From NCBI RefSeq assembly GCF_009829085.1, contig NZ_WUQY01000007.1:1-64000 (forward strand): DNA of 64,000 nucleotides. Reading direction: 5' to 3'. A program made the translations under genes and the position numbers. The notes below the pieces were generated by a model, which saw only the letters and a program-made list of their open reading frames with translations, was not told where the DNA came from and ran no database searches. Positions within the stretch are counted from its first letter, which is position 1, and each line of letters starts with the position of its first letter. Source of the DNA: Sphingobacterium bovisgrunnientis. GTDB taxonomy: Bacteria; Bacteroidota; Bacteroidia; Sphingobacteriales; Sphingobacteriaceae. This document shows positions 1 to 7,494 of this stretch, piece after piece.

Positions 1-77
1 AACCGCCGTATGCCGAACGGCACGTACGGTGGTGTGAGGGGTCAGGTAATCAAATAATGATTACCTTCCTACTCTAT
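1..77 (+). ncRNA. 3' end of a group II intron (domains V and VI)
   Basis: The first bases fold as a group II intron domain V. Positions 2-10 pair with 25-33 (one G-T wobble), a two-base CG bulge lies at 23-24, and a four-pair distal helix (11-14 with 19-22) is capped by a four-base loop. A domain VI-like stem follows: 45-52 pair with 58-65, with a lower helix that leaves A71 as the candidate bulged branch point. The intron would then end near 77 in AT, seven nucleotides counting from A71, which fits the AY rule. The rest of the intron, and any reverse transcriptase, lies before this window. Family assignment is by structure and by resemblance to Bacteroidota group II introns. The exact 3' splice site is inferred. 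Confidence 0.8.
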
Positions 78-101
78 GTTTAAATGCGTGTAGAAAATAA
101 T

Positions 102-130
102 AGCGCAGTCACTCGAAAAAGTGCTGCGCT
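102..130 (-). terminator. Hairpin terminator of the acidic-protein gene
   Basis: Positions 102-113 and 120-130 form an 11-bp stem with one bulged T. On the minus strand it is followed by a T-rich stretch. It lies about 40 bp after the stop codon of the minus-strand gene at 173-571 and 25 bp from the inferred end of the group II intron. Confidence 0.6.
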
Positions 131-172
131 AACTATATAGATTTGACTAATTGTGGATTGTTAAATGTTTTG

Positions 173-571
173 TTAGAGGATTTGATCATCTTCAATATCC
201 TCATCAATCATATCGTCTTCCTCTTCAGATGGATCGATGTCTAAATCATCAATTTCTTCATCAGGCTCTATTTCATCTAGGTCGGGTACAGGTTCTTCCA
301 TTGGGATATCATCAAGATTTTCGTCACCTTGTCTTTCTTCGAATTCTTCCGGATCAGGCATATTTTCTTCTTCGCCTGCAGGCATTGTCTCGTCTAAAGT
401 TTGACCTGGTTTAATTAAGTTTTCTTCGTCTTGCAATGTTTCGTTTACATCAGAATCGTCACTATCTATTGTTCCAGGTGTGTTTCCTATAGTACCTGGA
501 TTATTACTTTCCATCATAATGCAAACCATTGGACCTAGTCCTTGCGTTGCTGATATTGTTTGTGCTTTCAT
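173..571 (-). CDS. Strongly acidic protein of unknown function, 132 aa
   Basis: I do not recognise this protein. The first ~35 residues are neutral and contain Met, Gly and Thr-rich stretches. From about residue 36 onward the chain is dominated by Asp and Glu (for example EEEDDMIDEDIEDD near the C-terminus), with scattered Pro and no predicted membrane segment or lipobox. Such low-complexity acidic tails usually indicate an unfolded, ion- or partner-binding protein. The gene stands alone, with its own downstream hairpin and a 190-bp gap to the divergent CinA-like gene. The ORF is clean and uninterrupted, but coding status rests on ORF length only. Confidence 0.6.
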   Translation of the reverse strand: MKAQTISATQGLGPMVCIMMESNNPGTIGNTPGTIDSDDSDVNETLQDEENLIKPGQTLDETMPAGEEENMPDPEEFEERQGDENLDDIPMEEPVPDLDEIEPDEEIDDLDIDPSEEEDDMIDEDIEDDQIL

Positions 572-760
572 AGTAAATAAGATGTTAATGTACTCTAAGA
601 ACCAATGAATGAGTTGATTAGTTTTAAGAAATAATACGTTAAATGGGGTGTAATAAACACGTGTTACTGGAGAATTATGGCGTATTAAAACTTAAAATCT
701 AAAGTATATTCAACTATTAGGGGTTTCAAACGTTAATTCTTAAGAAGCATAAAAGATAAT

Positions 761-1273
761 ATGAGCAGAAACATAATAGATGAACGCAGTTTATTTCGTT
801 TGGGAAGTTGGCTTTCGGATAATAAGTTGAAGCTAGTATGCGCTGAAAGTATGACTACAGGTTTTTTGAGTAGTACTTTCGGTTTAGAGGTTTGTAGCGG
901 AGATTATTATCTAGGTTCAGTCGTTTGTTATGATAACAAAATGAAAGAAAGATTGTTAGGTGTCTTACCTTCATTGATAGAAACGCATACAGCAGAATCA
1001 CAAGAGGTAACTTTAGCGATGTTGCGCGGTCTGCAGAATCTGGTGCCATATTCGGATGTATACCTCAGCATAACAGGACTTGCGTTTGACAGTTCAAATC
1101 CCAAGCAAAACCGTCCAATAGGACGTGTTTATTATGCTTTTAGCTATAAAGGAAATCAACATGTTGTCGAGAAGCAATTCAAAGGAAATGCAGGACAGAT
1201 TATCATTGCTACCTGTAATAGTATTTTTTCTGATTTGTATTCTTGGCTACAATCACTGCATACGAATTCATAA
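761..1273 (+). CDS. CinA C-terminal domain protein (PncC-like NMN amidohydrolase family), 170 aa
   Basis: The protein matches the stand-alone CinA-C/PncC family, which deamidates nicotinamide mononucleotide in the pyridine nucleotide salvage cycle. The family motif AES(C/M)TTG appears as AESMTTGFLSS near residues 28-38. It is followed by the GxVVxY segment (GSVVCYDN, near 66) and the conserved STxG-like turn (SITGLA, near 103). Length fits a single CinA-C domain of about 160-170 residues, and there is no N-terminal MoaB-like domain. A Met stands where most family members have Cys after AES, so catalytic activity should not be assumed. It ends 17 bp before a mini-lipoprotein gene on the same strand and may be cotranscribed with it. 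Confidence 0.8.
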   Translation: MSRNIIDERSLFRLGSWLSDNKLKLVCAESMTTGFLSSTFGLEVCSGDYYLGSVVCYDNKMKERLLGVLPSLIETHTAESQEVTLAMLRGLQNLVPYSDVYLSITGLAFDSSNPKQNRPIGRVYYAFSYKGNQHVVEKQFKGNAGQIIIATCNSIFSDLYSWLQSLHTNS

Positions 1274-1290
1274 ACTTTAAAATTAACGAT

Positions 1291-1512
1291 ATGAAAAATT
1301 TAAGCATTTTATCAATTTTCTTATTGTCCTTATTAATGAGTTGCGGGCAATCAACTAATGAATCACAAGAGAATGACGAAAATTCGCCAGGACCAGTAAC
1401 TGAGGCGGATAAACAGCGGTATAATTTAAATTCCAATGATGAACTCATATACGGCACGGTGGATACTTTAAATCAAGATTCCCTTCGTCTAGACAGTTTA
1501 AAGAAACCCTAG
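1291..1512 (+). CDS. Mini-lipoprotein, 73 aa
   Basis: An N-terminal signal sequence ends in the lipobox LLMSC at residues 13-17, so this is a predicted lipoprotein of about 57 mature residues. The mature part is polar and ends with repeated DTL/DSL units. I chose ATG 1291 because it directly precedes the hydrophobic signal. An in-frame start at 1243 would add residues that lie inside the preceding CinA-like gene and would bury the signal peptide. The protein resembles the mini-lipoprotein at 7056-7265 in layout and in its C-terminal D(T/S)L repeats. Function unknown. Confidence 0.75.
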   Translation: MKNLSILSIFLLSLLMSCGQSTNESQENDENSPGPVTEADKQRYNLNSNDELIYGTVDTLNQDSLRLDSLKKP

Positions 1513-1582
1513 TTAACATCTAGGTGGCATAAATTCTGAAGCGAAGAACAAATAAATTTTTACACATCATAAATCACATAAT

Positions 1583-1786
1583 ATGGCTACGATACATGAA
1601 GATAAACCACTGGGTAGGGATATGCATAAAAAGAAAAAAGAAATCTTAACAAAAGATGGTCACAAAGAAATTGATCGCGATATTAAATTGGATGGTGATG
1701 CCGAAGCTGGTGTGGACCCTCAAGTCGAGCAGCTGAATGACATGCCCAATGATCCAACTGATATGCCCAAAGAAAAGAATGAATAA
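1583..1786 (+). CDS. Small hydrophilic protein, 67 aa
   Basis: A short, highly charged protein with no membrane segment and no Cys. It is Lys-rich at residues 16-30 and Asp/Pro/Met-rich at the C-terminus. It starts with MATIHEDKPLGRD and ends just before a strong bidirectional terminator, which supports a real gene. The composition is like that of small stress-associated hydrophilic proteins, but I cannot name a family. Confidence 0.6.
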   Translation: MATIHEDKPLGRDMHKKKKEILTKDGHKEIDRDIKLDGDAEAGVDPQVEQLNDMPNDPTDMPKEKNE

Positions 1787-1791
1787 ATACA

Positions 1792-1821
1792 AAAATGGTG
1801 TTCAACAGGAACACCATTTTT
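1792..1821. terminator. Bidirectional terminator between convergent genes
   Basis: An 11-bp perfect stem (1792-1802 with 1810-1820) has A-rich and T-rich flanks on both strands. It lies between the convergent 67-aa gene and the sigma factor gene. Confidence 0.85.
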
Positions 1822-1822
1822 A

Positions 1823-2335
1823 CTAACTCGCGTATTTTACTTTTAACCTTTTTTGAAGTGTTTTACGAATGATATGTATTCGTGATTTGATTGTGCCTTC
1901 GGGAATACCGTACATTTCAGAAAGCTCTCTGTATTTATAACCATCGATATAATTATTAAACATTTCGCCGTGTGCAACTGGTAGTTCTGCGATAATTTTA
2001 GAAATGTCCCCCAACATCATTCTCTTATCTGAACTATCCTCTGTATAAGGCTCTGAGGATAAACTGTGGTTGTAATAATACATACTGATGTCATCATAGT
2101 TTTGCTGATAACTCAGACGTTTGTATTGGTTTATATAAATATTGCGCATGATTACAAAAAGCCATGATACGACGCGTGGATTGTCAAAAAATTGATCCAT
2201 GTATTTCAAGGCACGAATAAACGTCTCTTGTACTAGATCATTAATAGCTTCTTGATCTTTTGTGAATTTCTTTGCTAAGCCTTTTAGGATGCGCTGATAC
2301 TCTAGTAGTTGGGTGTTAAACGCTTTGTCTTTCAT
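1823..2335 (-). CDS. ECF-type RNA polymerase sigma factor, 170 aa
   Basis: A sigma-70 family extracytoplasmic-function sigma factor that redirects RNA polymerase to a specific promoter set. Region 2 covers about residues 20-85: DLVQETFIRALKY is the -10 binding helix and the PRVVSWLFVIMRNIYIN block follows. Region 4 covers about 115-168, with the helix-turn-helix ELSEMYGIPEGTIKSRI recognising the -35 element. Length is typical for the group. No anti-sigma gene is adjacent, which is unusual for a canonical ECF pair. Neighbouring stress-type genes are possible targets, but nothing in the sequence proves this. Confidence 0.92.
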   Translation of the reverse strand: MKDKAFNTQLLEYQRILKGLAKKFTKDQEAINDLVQETFIRALKYMDQFFDNPRVVSWLFVIMRNIYINQYKRLSYQQNYDDISMYYYNHSLSSEPYTEDSSDKRMMLGDISKIIAELPVAHGEMFNNYIDGYKYRELSEMYGIPEGTIKSRIHIIRKTLQKRLKVKYAS

Positions 2336-2616
2336 AGATGTATGTTTTTAATAGTTGCTGCAACAGTACTTACAAAAACAGTGCATATATTTCTGATTTG
2401 GTGCCATTCAGGTATTTACTAAATGATAAAAAGTAGATACTTCCTCTATACGGAGATTTAGCGCAATTCAATATGGGTTTACTGCGTACTTATACGCGCT
2501 TAAACCTGGTGTAAAGTGTAAAGCTTTTGTTTTTTTACTGCTTTTGCTAAAATGTAGGTTATCGCCTACAACATTAACTATTCTAAGATGTTATTCTAGT
2601 ATAAAATCTGACAGGT

Positions 2617-3120
2617 ATGAGATTGATTATTTATTTATTAGGAAGTTTGTTTTTGATATCGTGCTCGAGTGCCCCTAAGAAAAATCTGAAGGAATCAATA
2701 GCACTGGAGGAAATAATTTACCAACGAACAGAGGGATTACTTTTATTAGAGAAAATCCTACATAGCTCGCATTGCGAAAATACCAATATGATTTGTGAGA
2801 AAATCAAACTTTTCTATGCGGAAAGTCAGCCTGAATTGCTTGGATTGTGTACGAATAAAGAGCTTAATTTGACAATGGCTACTTATGAAGAGATCAATGA
2901 GGATGTAGAAGTACTTTTTCAAGATAGTACTACATATGCTGATTATTTGGCCGATAAATTATTGACCAATTTGCATAATCAAAAGAAATTCTACCTACAA
3001 ATACTGGAAGATCGCGAACTTGCTTCTTTACATATGTATACACTTGATTCTTATTTGCAAATGATGTGTTTTGTGGACGATATGAAATATATGCTTGATG
3101 AAACATATGCTGTTCAATAA
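2617..3120 (+). CDS. Putative lipoprotein, 167 aa
   Basis: The signal sequence ends in the lipobox LISC at residues 13-16, predicting a lipid-anchored envelope protein. The rest looks alpha-helical and carries Cys residues near positions 53, 60 and 77, together with LHNQKKFYLQILEDREL near the middle. I do not recognise a family, and no partner gene is within operon distance. A terminator hairpin shared with the convergent kinase gene lies about 80 bp downstream. Confidence 0.7.
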   Translation: MRLIIYLLGSLFLISCSSAPKKNLKESIALEEIIYQRTEGLLLLEKILHSSHCENTNMICEKIKLFYAESQPELLGLCTNKELNLTMATYEEINEDVEVLFQDSTTYADYLADKLLTNLHNQKKFYLQILEDRELASLHMYTLDSYLQMMCFVDDMKYMLDETYAVQ

Positions 3121-3202
3121 TAGCTAAAATCTAAATCGACCGCTAATAGAATTCGAATAAATTTATCCAAATATTATTACGTTTAGGGTTAAATTGATAG
3201 CC

Positions 3203-3233
3203 AACGGTGTCTTAATTTCTTTAAGACGCCGTT
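3203..3233. terminator. Terminator between convergent genes
   Basis: A 13-bp stem with one G-T wobble (3203-3215 with 3221-3233). It sits between the lipoprotein gene (+) and the end of the histidine kinase gene (-), and can serve both. Confidence 0.75.
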
Positions 3234-3239
3234 AGTATA

Positions 3240-5396
3240 TTATGATGTTTCTGAAGTATCCAAAATAACTTTAGGGAAATCCATTACCATAGGAAATTTC
3301 ATTATTACGGTAGTTCCTACATCCACCACAGAGCTTACTTGAATTTCACCCTCGAGTCTTTCGATAATACGTTTCACCAGAGACAAACCAATACCACTTC
3401 CTTTGTAGTTGTCGGTATTCATAGCGCGACCAAACATTTCAAATATATGACTCAGATCTTCTTCTGGAATTCCAATACCATTGTCTCTGACTTCATAACA
3501 GACGTAATTATCTACTATGCTGCTCGAGACATGTATTTTGGGTTTGTCCAATTGTTGGCTGTATTTTATAGCATTACTAAGTACATTAGTGAATATCTGA
3601 TATACCGCACTTTTCTCACCCCATACAGGAAGGAGCTTACCAAATGTTACCTCACATTTATCATCTTCATAAGCCAGCTCCGTTTCTTCCACTATTTTAC
3701 GAAGCATGTATTGTAGCGGTATAGTATCTTTAGTTATTTTATTGATTTTATCCTTAGAAAGATTGACGATGTTATCAATGATATCCTGAATATTTTGTAA
3801 ACCCATAGTGATGGTACTAAACCATTTCTCTTTTTGGTTTTCGTTGATGTTCCCATTTTTTGATTTAAGAAAATCAATACCCATCTTCAATACAGATAAA
3901 GGATTTTTTAAATCGTGAGATAGGGTATAGGTAAACATTTCCAACTCATTGTTGAGTTGTGAAAGAGTCTTGGCTAAATCTTTATTTTCGATGAGCTTTT
4001 GCATCATCGAATGATTAAGCGTGTTTTTTAATCCATCTAAGAGATTCAGTTCTTCGTCATTCCAAGGAATGGCCGTTTCGTAAATGGTCTCTTCATAGAC
4101 ATCAAAAGTATAGGGGCTTTTTTCACTTATCGTCATCTTTGTTTCTGTTGAAATTGTTTCATTTCGAAACCAAATGATGTAATAATCCTTGTTGATGTCT
4201 ACGTTGTAAGCAAGTAAGCCCGCAAATGGCAATGATTTCTTAAAATTATCTTTATGGTTTTTCTTAAAGTTATGATCAATAAATACTGTTAAATCACTGT
4301 TTTGCTGCAAGTAATTGATGATTTCAAAACAGGTTTCGGTAGTGGGTGTCTCGCCTTTGAGGAAAAGATCTCCTTCATTGTAGATAGCGATCCCATCCGC
4401 CCTTAGCATCCAGCGTAAGTTATCCATACTTTCTACCAATGCACAGTTTATAGTTTTATGAAAAGACAATCGCTTGATCAATGAATCCTGAAATTGTTGA
4501 ACTTGCATATTTATGTCAATCAAACCTTGTTGAATGAACATTTCGTACTTACTCATTGCATTTTGCACAATAAAGGTGCATATCTTTCTGGTCTGTAAGT
4601 CTACATGCTTTTCCTTAATGTTTTGTGCTACGACCATTCCCCAAAATTTCCCTTTTAGGTAAAGTGGAAAAAAGAGTGCTGTTTTTATGCCTATGAATTG
4701 ATAATATTCAGCTGTGAGGTCAGGAACGCATATCAGTTGGGTTGATTTTAAATCTATATTTTGATCAATGGTATAGAAATTCTGGGGTTGCTCATGGACA
4801 TTAGCCAAGAATCGATACGGTGAATGCTTGAAATGTTCAATTAGCACCTCGGGAAGAAAATCCTTCGAAAAGTATTTGTTTTCAAGAGGCTCTGAGGATA
4901 TATGACTGTTTTCAGCTATAATACTACAATTGCCAGTTTCTAGGACTTGTAGAACGAATACTCTGTCAAATTGAATTATCTTGTTTATAGCTTTACATAC
5001 AAGCTTCCAGTTTTTGTGATGGTTGCTGTCAAATAAAAAACCTATTTCATTAAGATCACTTGTCGAAATATGTTTTTTGACCTGACGTTCTGCTTCAATA
5101 TAAATGTGGTTATCTTGCTTGCTTATTTTTAAGTAGTACGGCTTGCTATTTATCTTACAGGTGATTACTGATCGCGGAGAATTACCTTCAAAATAGGATT
5201 CTATGACGCTCTTCACCTTATTAAAAGAGCTTAAGCTGGAAAATATTTTTTTAAAAAGATCTTCTGCAGAAGTGTTTAAAATATTTTGTGGTAAAATATC
5301 AAATTCAGAAAATAAATTTTGAGAGATGCCCGTAATCTTTAGGTTAAGATCTAAAACAATTAAATGCCCGAATTTCTGAATTCTTATAGTGTCCAA
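3240..5396 (-). CDS. Phytochrome-like PAS-GAF-PHY sensor histidine kinase, 718 aa, lacking the N-terminal chromophore Cys
   Basis: The N-terminus (RIQKFGHLIVLD, residues 4-15) matches the start of the phytochrome PAS domain, usually IQPHGxLLxLD. A GAF-like domain follows (about 110-290, with FFPLYLKGKFWGMVVAQN), then a PHY-like domain (VESMDNLRWMLRADGIAIYN, about 317-336, and GETP). The kinase core has the H-box SHDLKNPL (His494), the N-box (NVLSNAIKYS), DNGIGIPEED and GSGIGLSL. The bilin-binding Cys of bacteriophytochromes, about 12 residues before IQ, is missing. The GAF residues usually seen as ASDIP and the His of SPxHxEYL are also changed (KDFLP, PDLTAEYY). The start is a TTG: an in-frame TAA lies three codons upstream and the first internal ATG is deep in the GAF domain. 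Membrane segments are absent, so it is cytoplasmic. It is divergent from a response regulator 480 bp away. Confidence 0.85.
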   Translation of the reverse strand: MDTIRIQKFGHLIVLDLNLKITGISQNLFSEFDILPQNILNTSAEDLFKKIFSSLSSFNKVKSVIESYFEGNSPRSVITCKINSKPYYLKISKQDNHIYIEAERQVKKHISTSDLNEIGFLFDSNHHKNWKLVCKAINKIIQFDRVFVLQVLETGNCSIIAENSHISSEPLENKYFSKDFLPEVLIEHFKHSPYRFLANVHEQPQNFYTIDQNIDLKSTQLICVPDLTAEYYQFIGIKTALFFPLYLKGKFWGMVVAQNIKEKHVDLQTRKICTFIVQNAMSKYEMFIQQGLIDINMQVQQFQDSLIKRLSFHKTINCALVESMDNLRWMLRADGIAIYNEGDLFLKGETPTTETCFEIINYLQQNSDLTVFIDHNFKKNHKDNFKKSLPFAGLLAYNVDINKDYYIIWFRNETISTETKMTISEKSPYTFDVYEETIYETAIPWNDEELNLLDGLKNTLNHSMMQKLIENKDLAKTLSQLNNELEMFTYTLSHDLKNPLSVLKMGIDFLKSKNGNINENQKEKWFSTITMGLQNIQDIIDNIVNLSKDKINKITKDTIPLQYMLRKIVEETELAYEDDKCEVTFGKLLPVWGEKSAVYQIFTNVLSNAIKYSQQLDKPKIHVSSSIVDNYVCYEVRDNGIGIPEEDLSHIFEMFGRAMNTDNYKGSGIGLSLVKRIIERLEGEIQVSSVVDVGTTVIMKFPMVMDFPKVILDTSETS

Positions 5397-5875
5397 AGCT
5401 GTGTATTAGGTGATGCAATACATAAAGATATTATAATTCAATACATCTACGAAATCTCAATGGAAATTAACTTAGGGTGAAATTTTACTTCTTAAGTATA
5501 AAAATATAGGCTTTGTAGTCTTTTAGTGTTCGAAGAGGTAATTTATTGTTTTTGTAATTATTTTATTAAGAACTTTTGTTGTTTATGTTAAAATATTATT
5601 TTTTTCACTGTGTTAAGTTACTCAAAAATACCGTATTAGTACCTGGGATTGTATATTTATACCATTTTTTGAAATTTAAATTTTACTTGTAGTTAATAGT
5701 TGCCCTTTATTGTGTTGTTAGAGAGTTGTTTATTTAGCAAGAGGTACATTTTCAAACTTTGGGTAGTATAAATTCCCTGAAAAAGTTTGTTCCTCACGTA
5801 AAACAGAGAATTTGGCAAAATTTTTGTTGTTAAATTGTCATCTATGAAAAACAAGCCTAATTAATAATTCTTTGT
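5397..5875. other. Divergent intergenic region between kinase and regulator
   Basis: About 480 bp of AT-rich DNA. On the minus strand just before the kinase start, in the kinase frame, lies the short sequence ATG TAT TGC ATC ACC TAA (5423 to 5406), which encodes a Cys before a stop. I see no tRNA, no convincing small gene and no perfect Bacteroidota promoter match. Both divergent genes must be promoted from here. Confidence 0.5.
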
Positions 5876-6532
5876 ATGATTAAAGTTATTTTAGTGGAGG
5901 ATCATTTGGTAGTAAGAAATGGTATTAAACTATTATTGGATTCTTCGGGGGAAATAGAAATTATAAGTGAGGCGCGAGATGGGAGTGAACTTATGTCTTT
6001 ACTCAGCGATGGTTTACAACCTGATGTCATACTATCTGATATCAACATGCCATTGATGGATGGGCTTGAGGTCACAACATATTTGTCCGAAAAGTATCCA
6101 AATATTAAGGTAATATTATTATCAATGCTGAATACCGTTGACCAAGTTATTGATGCATTCGGACGTGGCGCTAAAGGTTACTTAGTGAAAAACGTGGGCT
6201 ACAACGAATTGATATTCGCAGTGAAACATGTGGCAAGCGGGGGACGATATGTGTGTGAAGAATTGACTATGTTGATGTTAAATATTCTTTCTTCATCTTC
6301 TTCATCGGTAATACTGAAAAAAGAAGTTGATATGGAACTTGACCTTTCAGAACGAGAAATAGAAGTCCTACAATTGATCAGTGAAGGCTATACAAATATG
6401 GAAATAGCGGATAAACTATTCTTAAGCAAAAGAACTGTAGAAGGACATCGGCAAAGTCTAATCACCAAAGTAAAAGTCAAAAATTCAGCAGAACTTATAA
6501 AGTTTGCTGTACAACATCATATGGTCAACTAA
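5876..6532 (+). CDS. NarL/FixJ-type response regulator, 218 aa
   Basis: A two-component response regulator. The receiver domain (1-120) has the acidic pair E8-D9, the phosphoacceptor Asp55 in DVILSDINMP and the conserved Lys in KGYLVKN. The LuxR-type helix-turn-helix (about 155-215) has LSEREIEVLQLISEGYTN and the recognition helix LSKRTVEGHRQ. It is divergent from the phytochrome-like kinase. NarL-type regulators more often pair with HisKA_3 kinases, while the neighbour has a classical HisKA H-box, so the pairing is likely by position but not certain. Confidence 0.93.
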   Translation: MIKVILVEDHLVVRNGIKLLLDSSGEIEIISEARDGSELMSLLSDGLQPDVILSDINMPLMDGLEVTTYLSEKYPNIKVILLSMLNTVDQVIDAFGRGAKGYLVKNVGYNELIFAVKHVASGGRYVCEELTMLMLNILSSSSSSVILKKEVDMELDLSEREIEVLQLISEGYTNMEIADKLFLSKRTVEGHRQSLITKVKVKNSAELIKFAVQHHMVN

Positions 6533-6544
6533 CTATTTAAAGAA

Positions 6545-6574
6545 ATCGCCATCACATTAATTGTTGATGGCGAT
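6545..6574. terminator. Terminator after the response regulator
   Basis: Stem of ATCGCCATCA pairing with TGATGGCGAT around a short loop, 13 bp after the regulator stop codon. It lies between convergent genes and can work in both directions. Confidence 0.75.
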
Positions 6575-6603
6575 ATTCATTTAGTTACCTTTAATAAATC
6601 GAA

Positions 6604-6834
6604 TTAATCGTGTCCTTCAGTTTTCACGATTTTATTATAAATGCCGAATAACAAAAATGGCGCTACCCATTGGCCAATAAATAGTGCATCCTTATCTCTA
6701 CATAAGCATTTCAATGTAGCTGATGCGACCATTGCTGTTACGGCTACGGCCAGATACGTTGTAGAAGGAAGCTTTGAAGTCTGTTGTTCAATTTGTTTGG
6801 TCGTCTGACCTTCGTTTGGAGTTGTTAGTGCCAT
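6604..6834 (-). CDS. Small membrane protein, 76 aa
   Basis: The first 25 residues are polar and Gln/Thr-rich. Two hydrophobic segments follow (about 27-43 and 53-66), separated by a basic and Cys-containing loop (KCLCRDKD). This predicts a two-pass inner membrane protein with a short cytosolic tail. Family unknown. It stands alone, convergent with the response regulator gene. Confidence 0.6.
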   Translation of the reverse strand: MALTTPNEGQTTKQIEQQTSKLPSTTYLAVAVTAMVASATLKCLCRDKDALFIGQWVAPFLLFGIYNKIVKTEGHD

Positions 6835-7055
6835 AATATTAATGTTTATGTGTGAAAAATAATATTGTTTACTAACTAACAGCCCTCAATTTATTGTGTT
6901 CAAGATATTTATAAAACAAGTATAAATGCAACAACACCGTAAAAATCCCCATTCACCCGATTGAATTACGTTATTTTTTGTTAACTCAACGTTTTGATTA
7001 TCTGTATGTTCAGTTGTAAGAAAAGAATTATTTAGTAAACACTAAAACACAACGT

Positions 7056-7265
7056 ATGAAAAATCTATTTTTAATTATCGTCACCACATTGTTCCTAAGT
7101 GGAATAGTGGCCTGTTCAAATTCTAATAATAACAATACAGAAGAAGATGGTCATGCTTTTGATTCGACCAATACGATGTATGATGATGGACAGAGTATCC
7201 ACGATACAATCGGAAGAGATACATTATCTACAGATTCGCTTATACCACCGACCCCAATGAATTAA
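7056..7265 (+). CDS. Mini-lipoprotein, 69 aa
   Basis: A signal sequence with the lipobox GIVAC (Cys near residue 20) is followed by an Asn-rich linker (SNSNNNN) and an acidic mature region ending in DTIGRDTLSTDSL. The arrangement matches the mini-lipoprotein at 1291-1512: signal, short acidic body, D(T/S)L repeats, Pro-containing end. They are probably paralogues. A rho-independent terminator follows about 80 bp downstream. Function unknown. Confidence 0.7.
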   Translation: MKNLFLIIVTTLFLSGIVACSNSNNNNTEEDGHAFDSTNTMYDDGQSIHDTIGRDTLSTDSLIPPTPMN

Positions 7266-7342
7266 TCTAAATACAACAGCATAATAATATTTTTTCAGTT
7301 AGTTATAGGAAAGAATATTTTACTTACAGAAAGAGAAAGAAG

Positions 7343-7368
7343 CCTACTTTGATAAGTAGGTTTTTTTT
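7343..7368 (+). terminator. Rho-independent terminator
   Basis: Seven-bp stem CCTACTT/AAGTAGG with a 4-nt loop, followed by eight T on the plus strand. It terminates the mini-lipoprotein transcript. Confidence 0.9.
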
Positions 7369-7494
7369 GTTTCATACTACAGGGTTAATACGCATTAAAT
7401 TACTGCAAACACTTGTATTTCAGAAATTGACAACGATGCTGTAAAGCAAATGTTCGAGTAGTACAAAGCATAAATTATTCACACTAAAAAATCA

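Noticed and set aside
1243-1290. Earlier start for the first mini-lipoprotein
   Set aside because: Would begin within the CinA-like gene and place 16 residues in front of the signal peptide.
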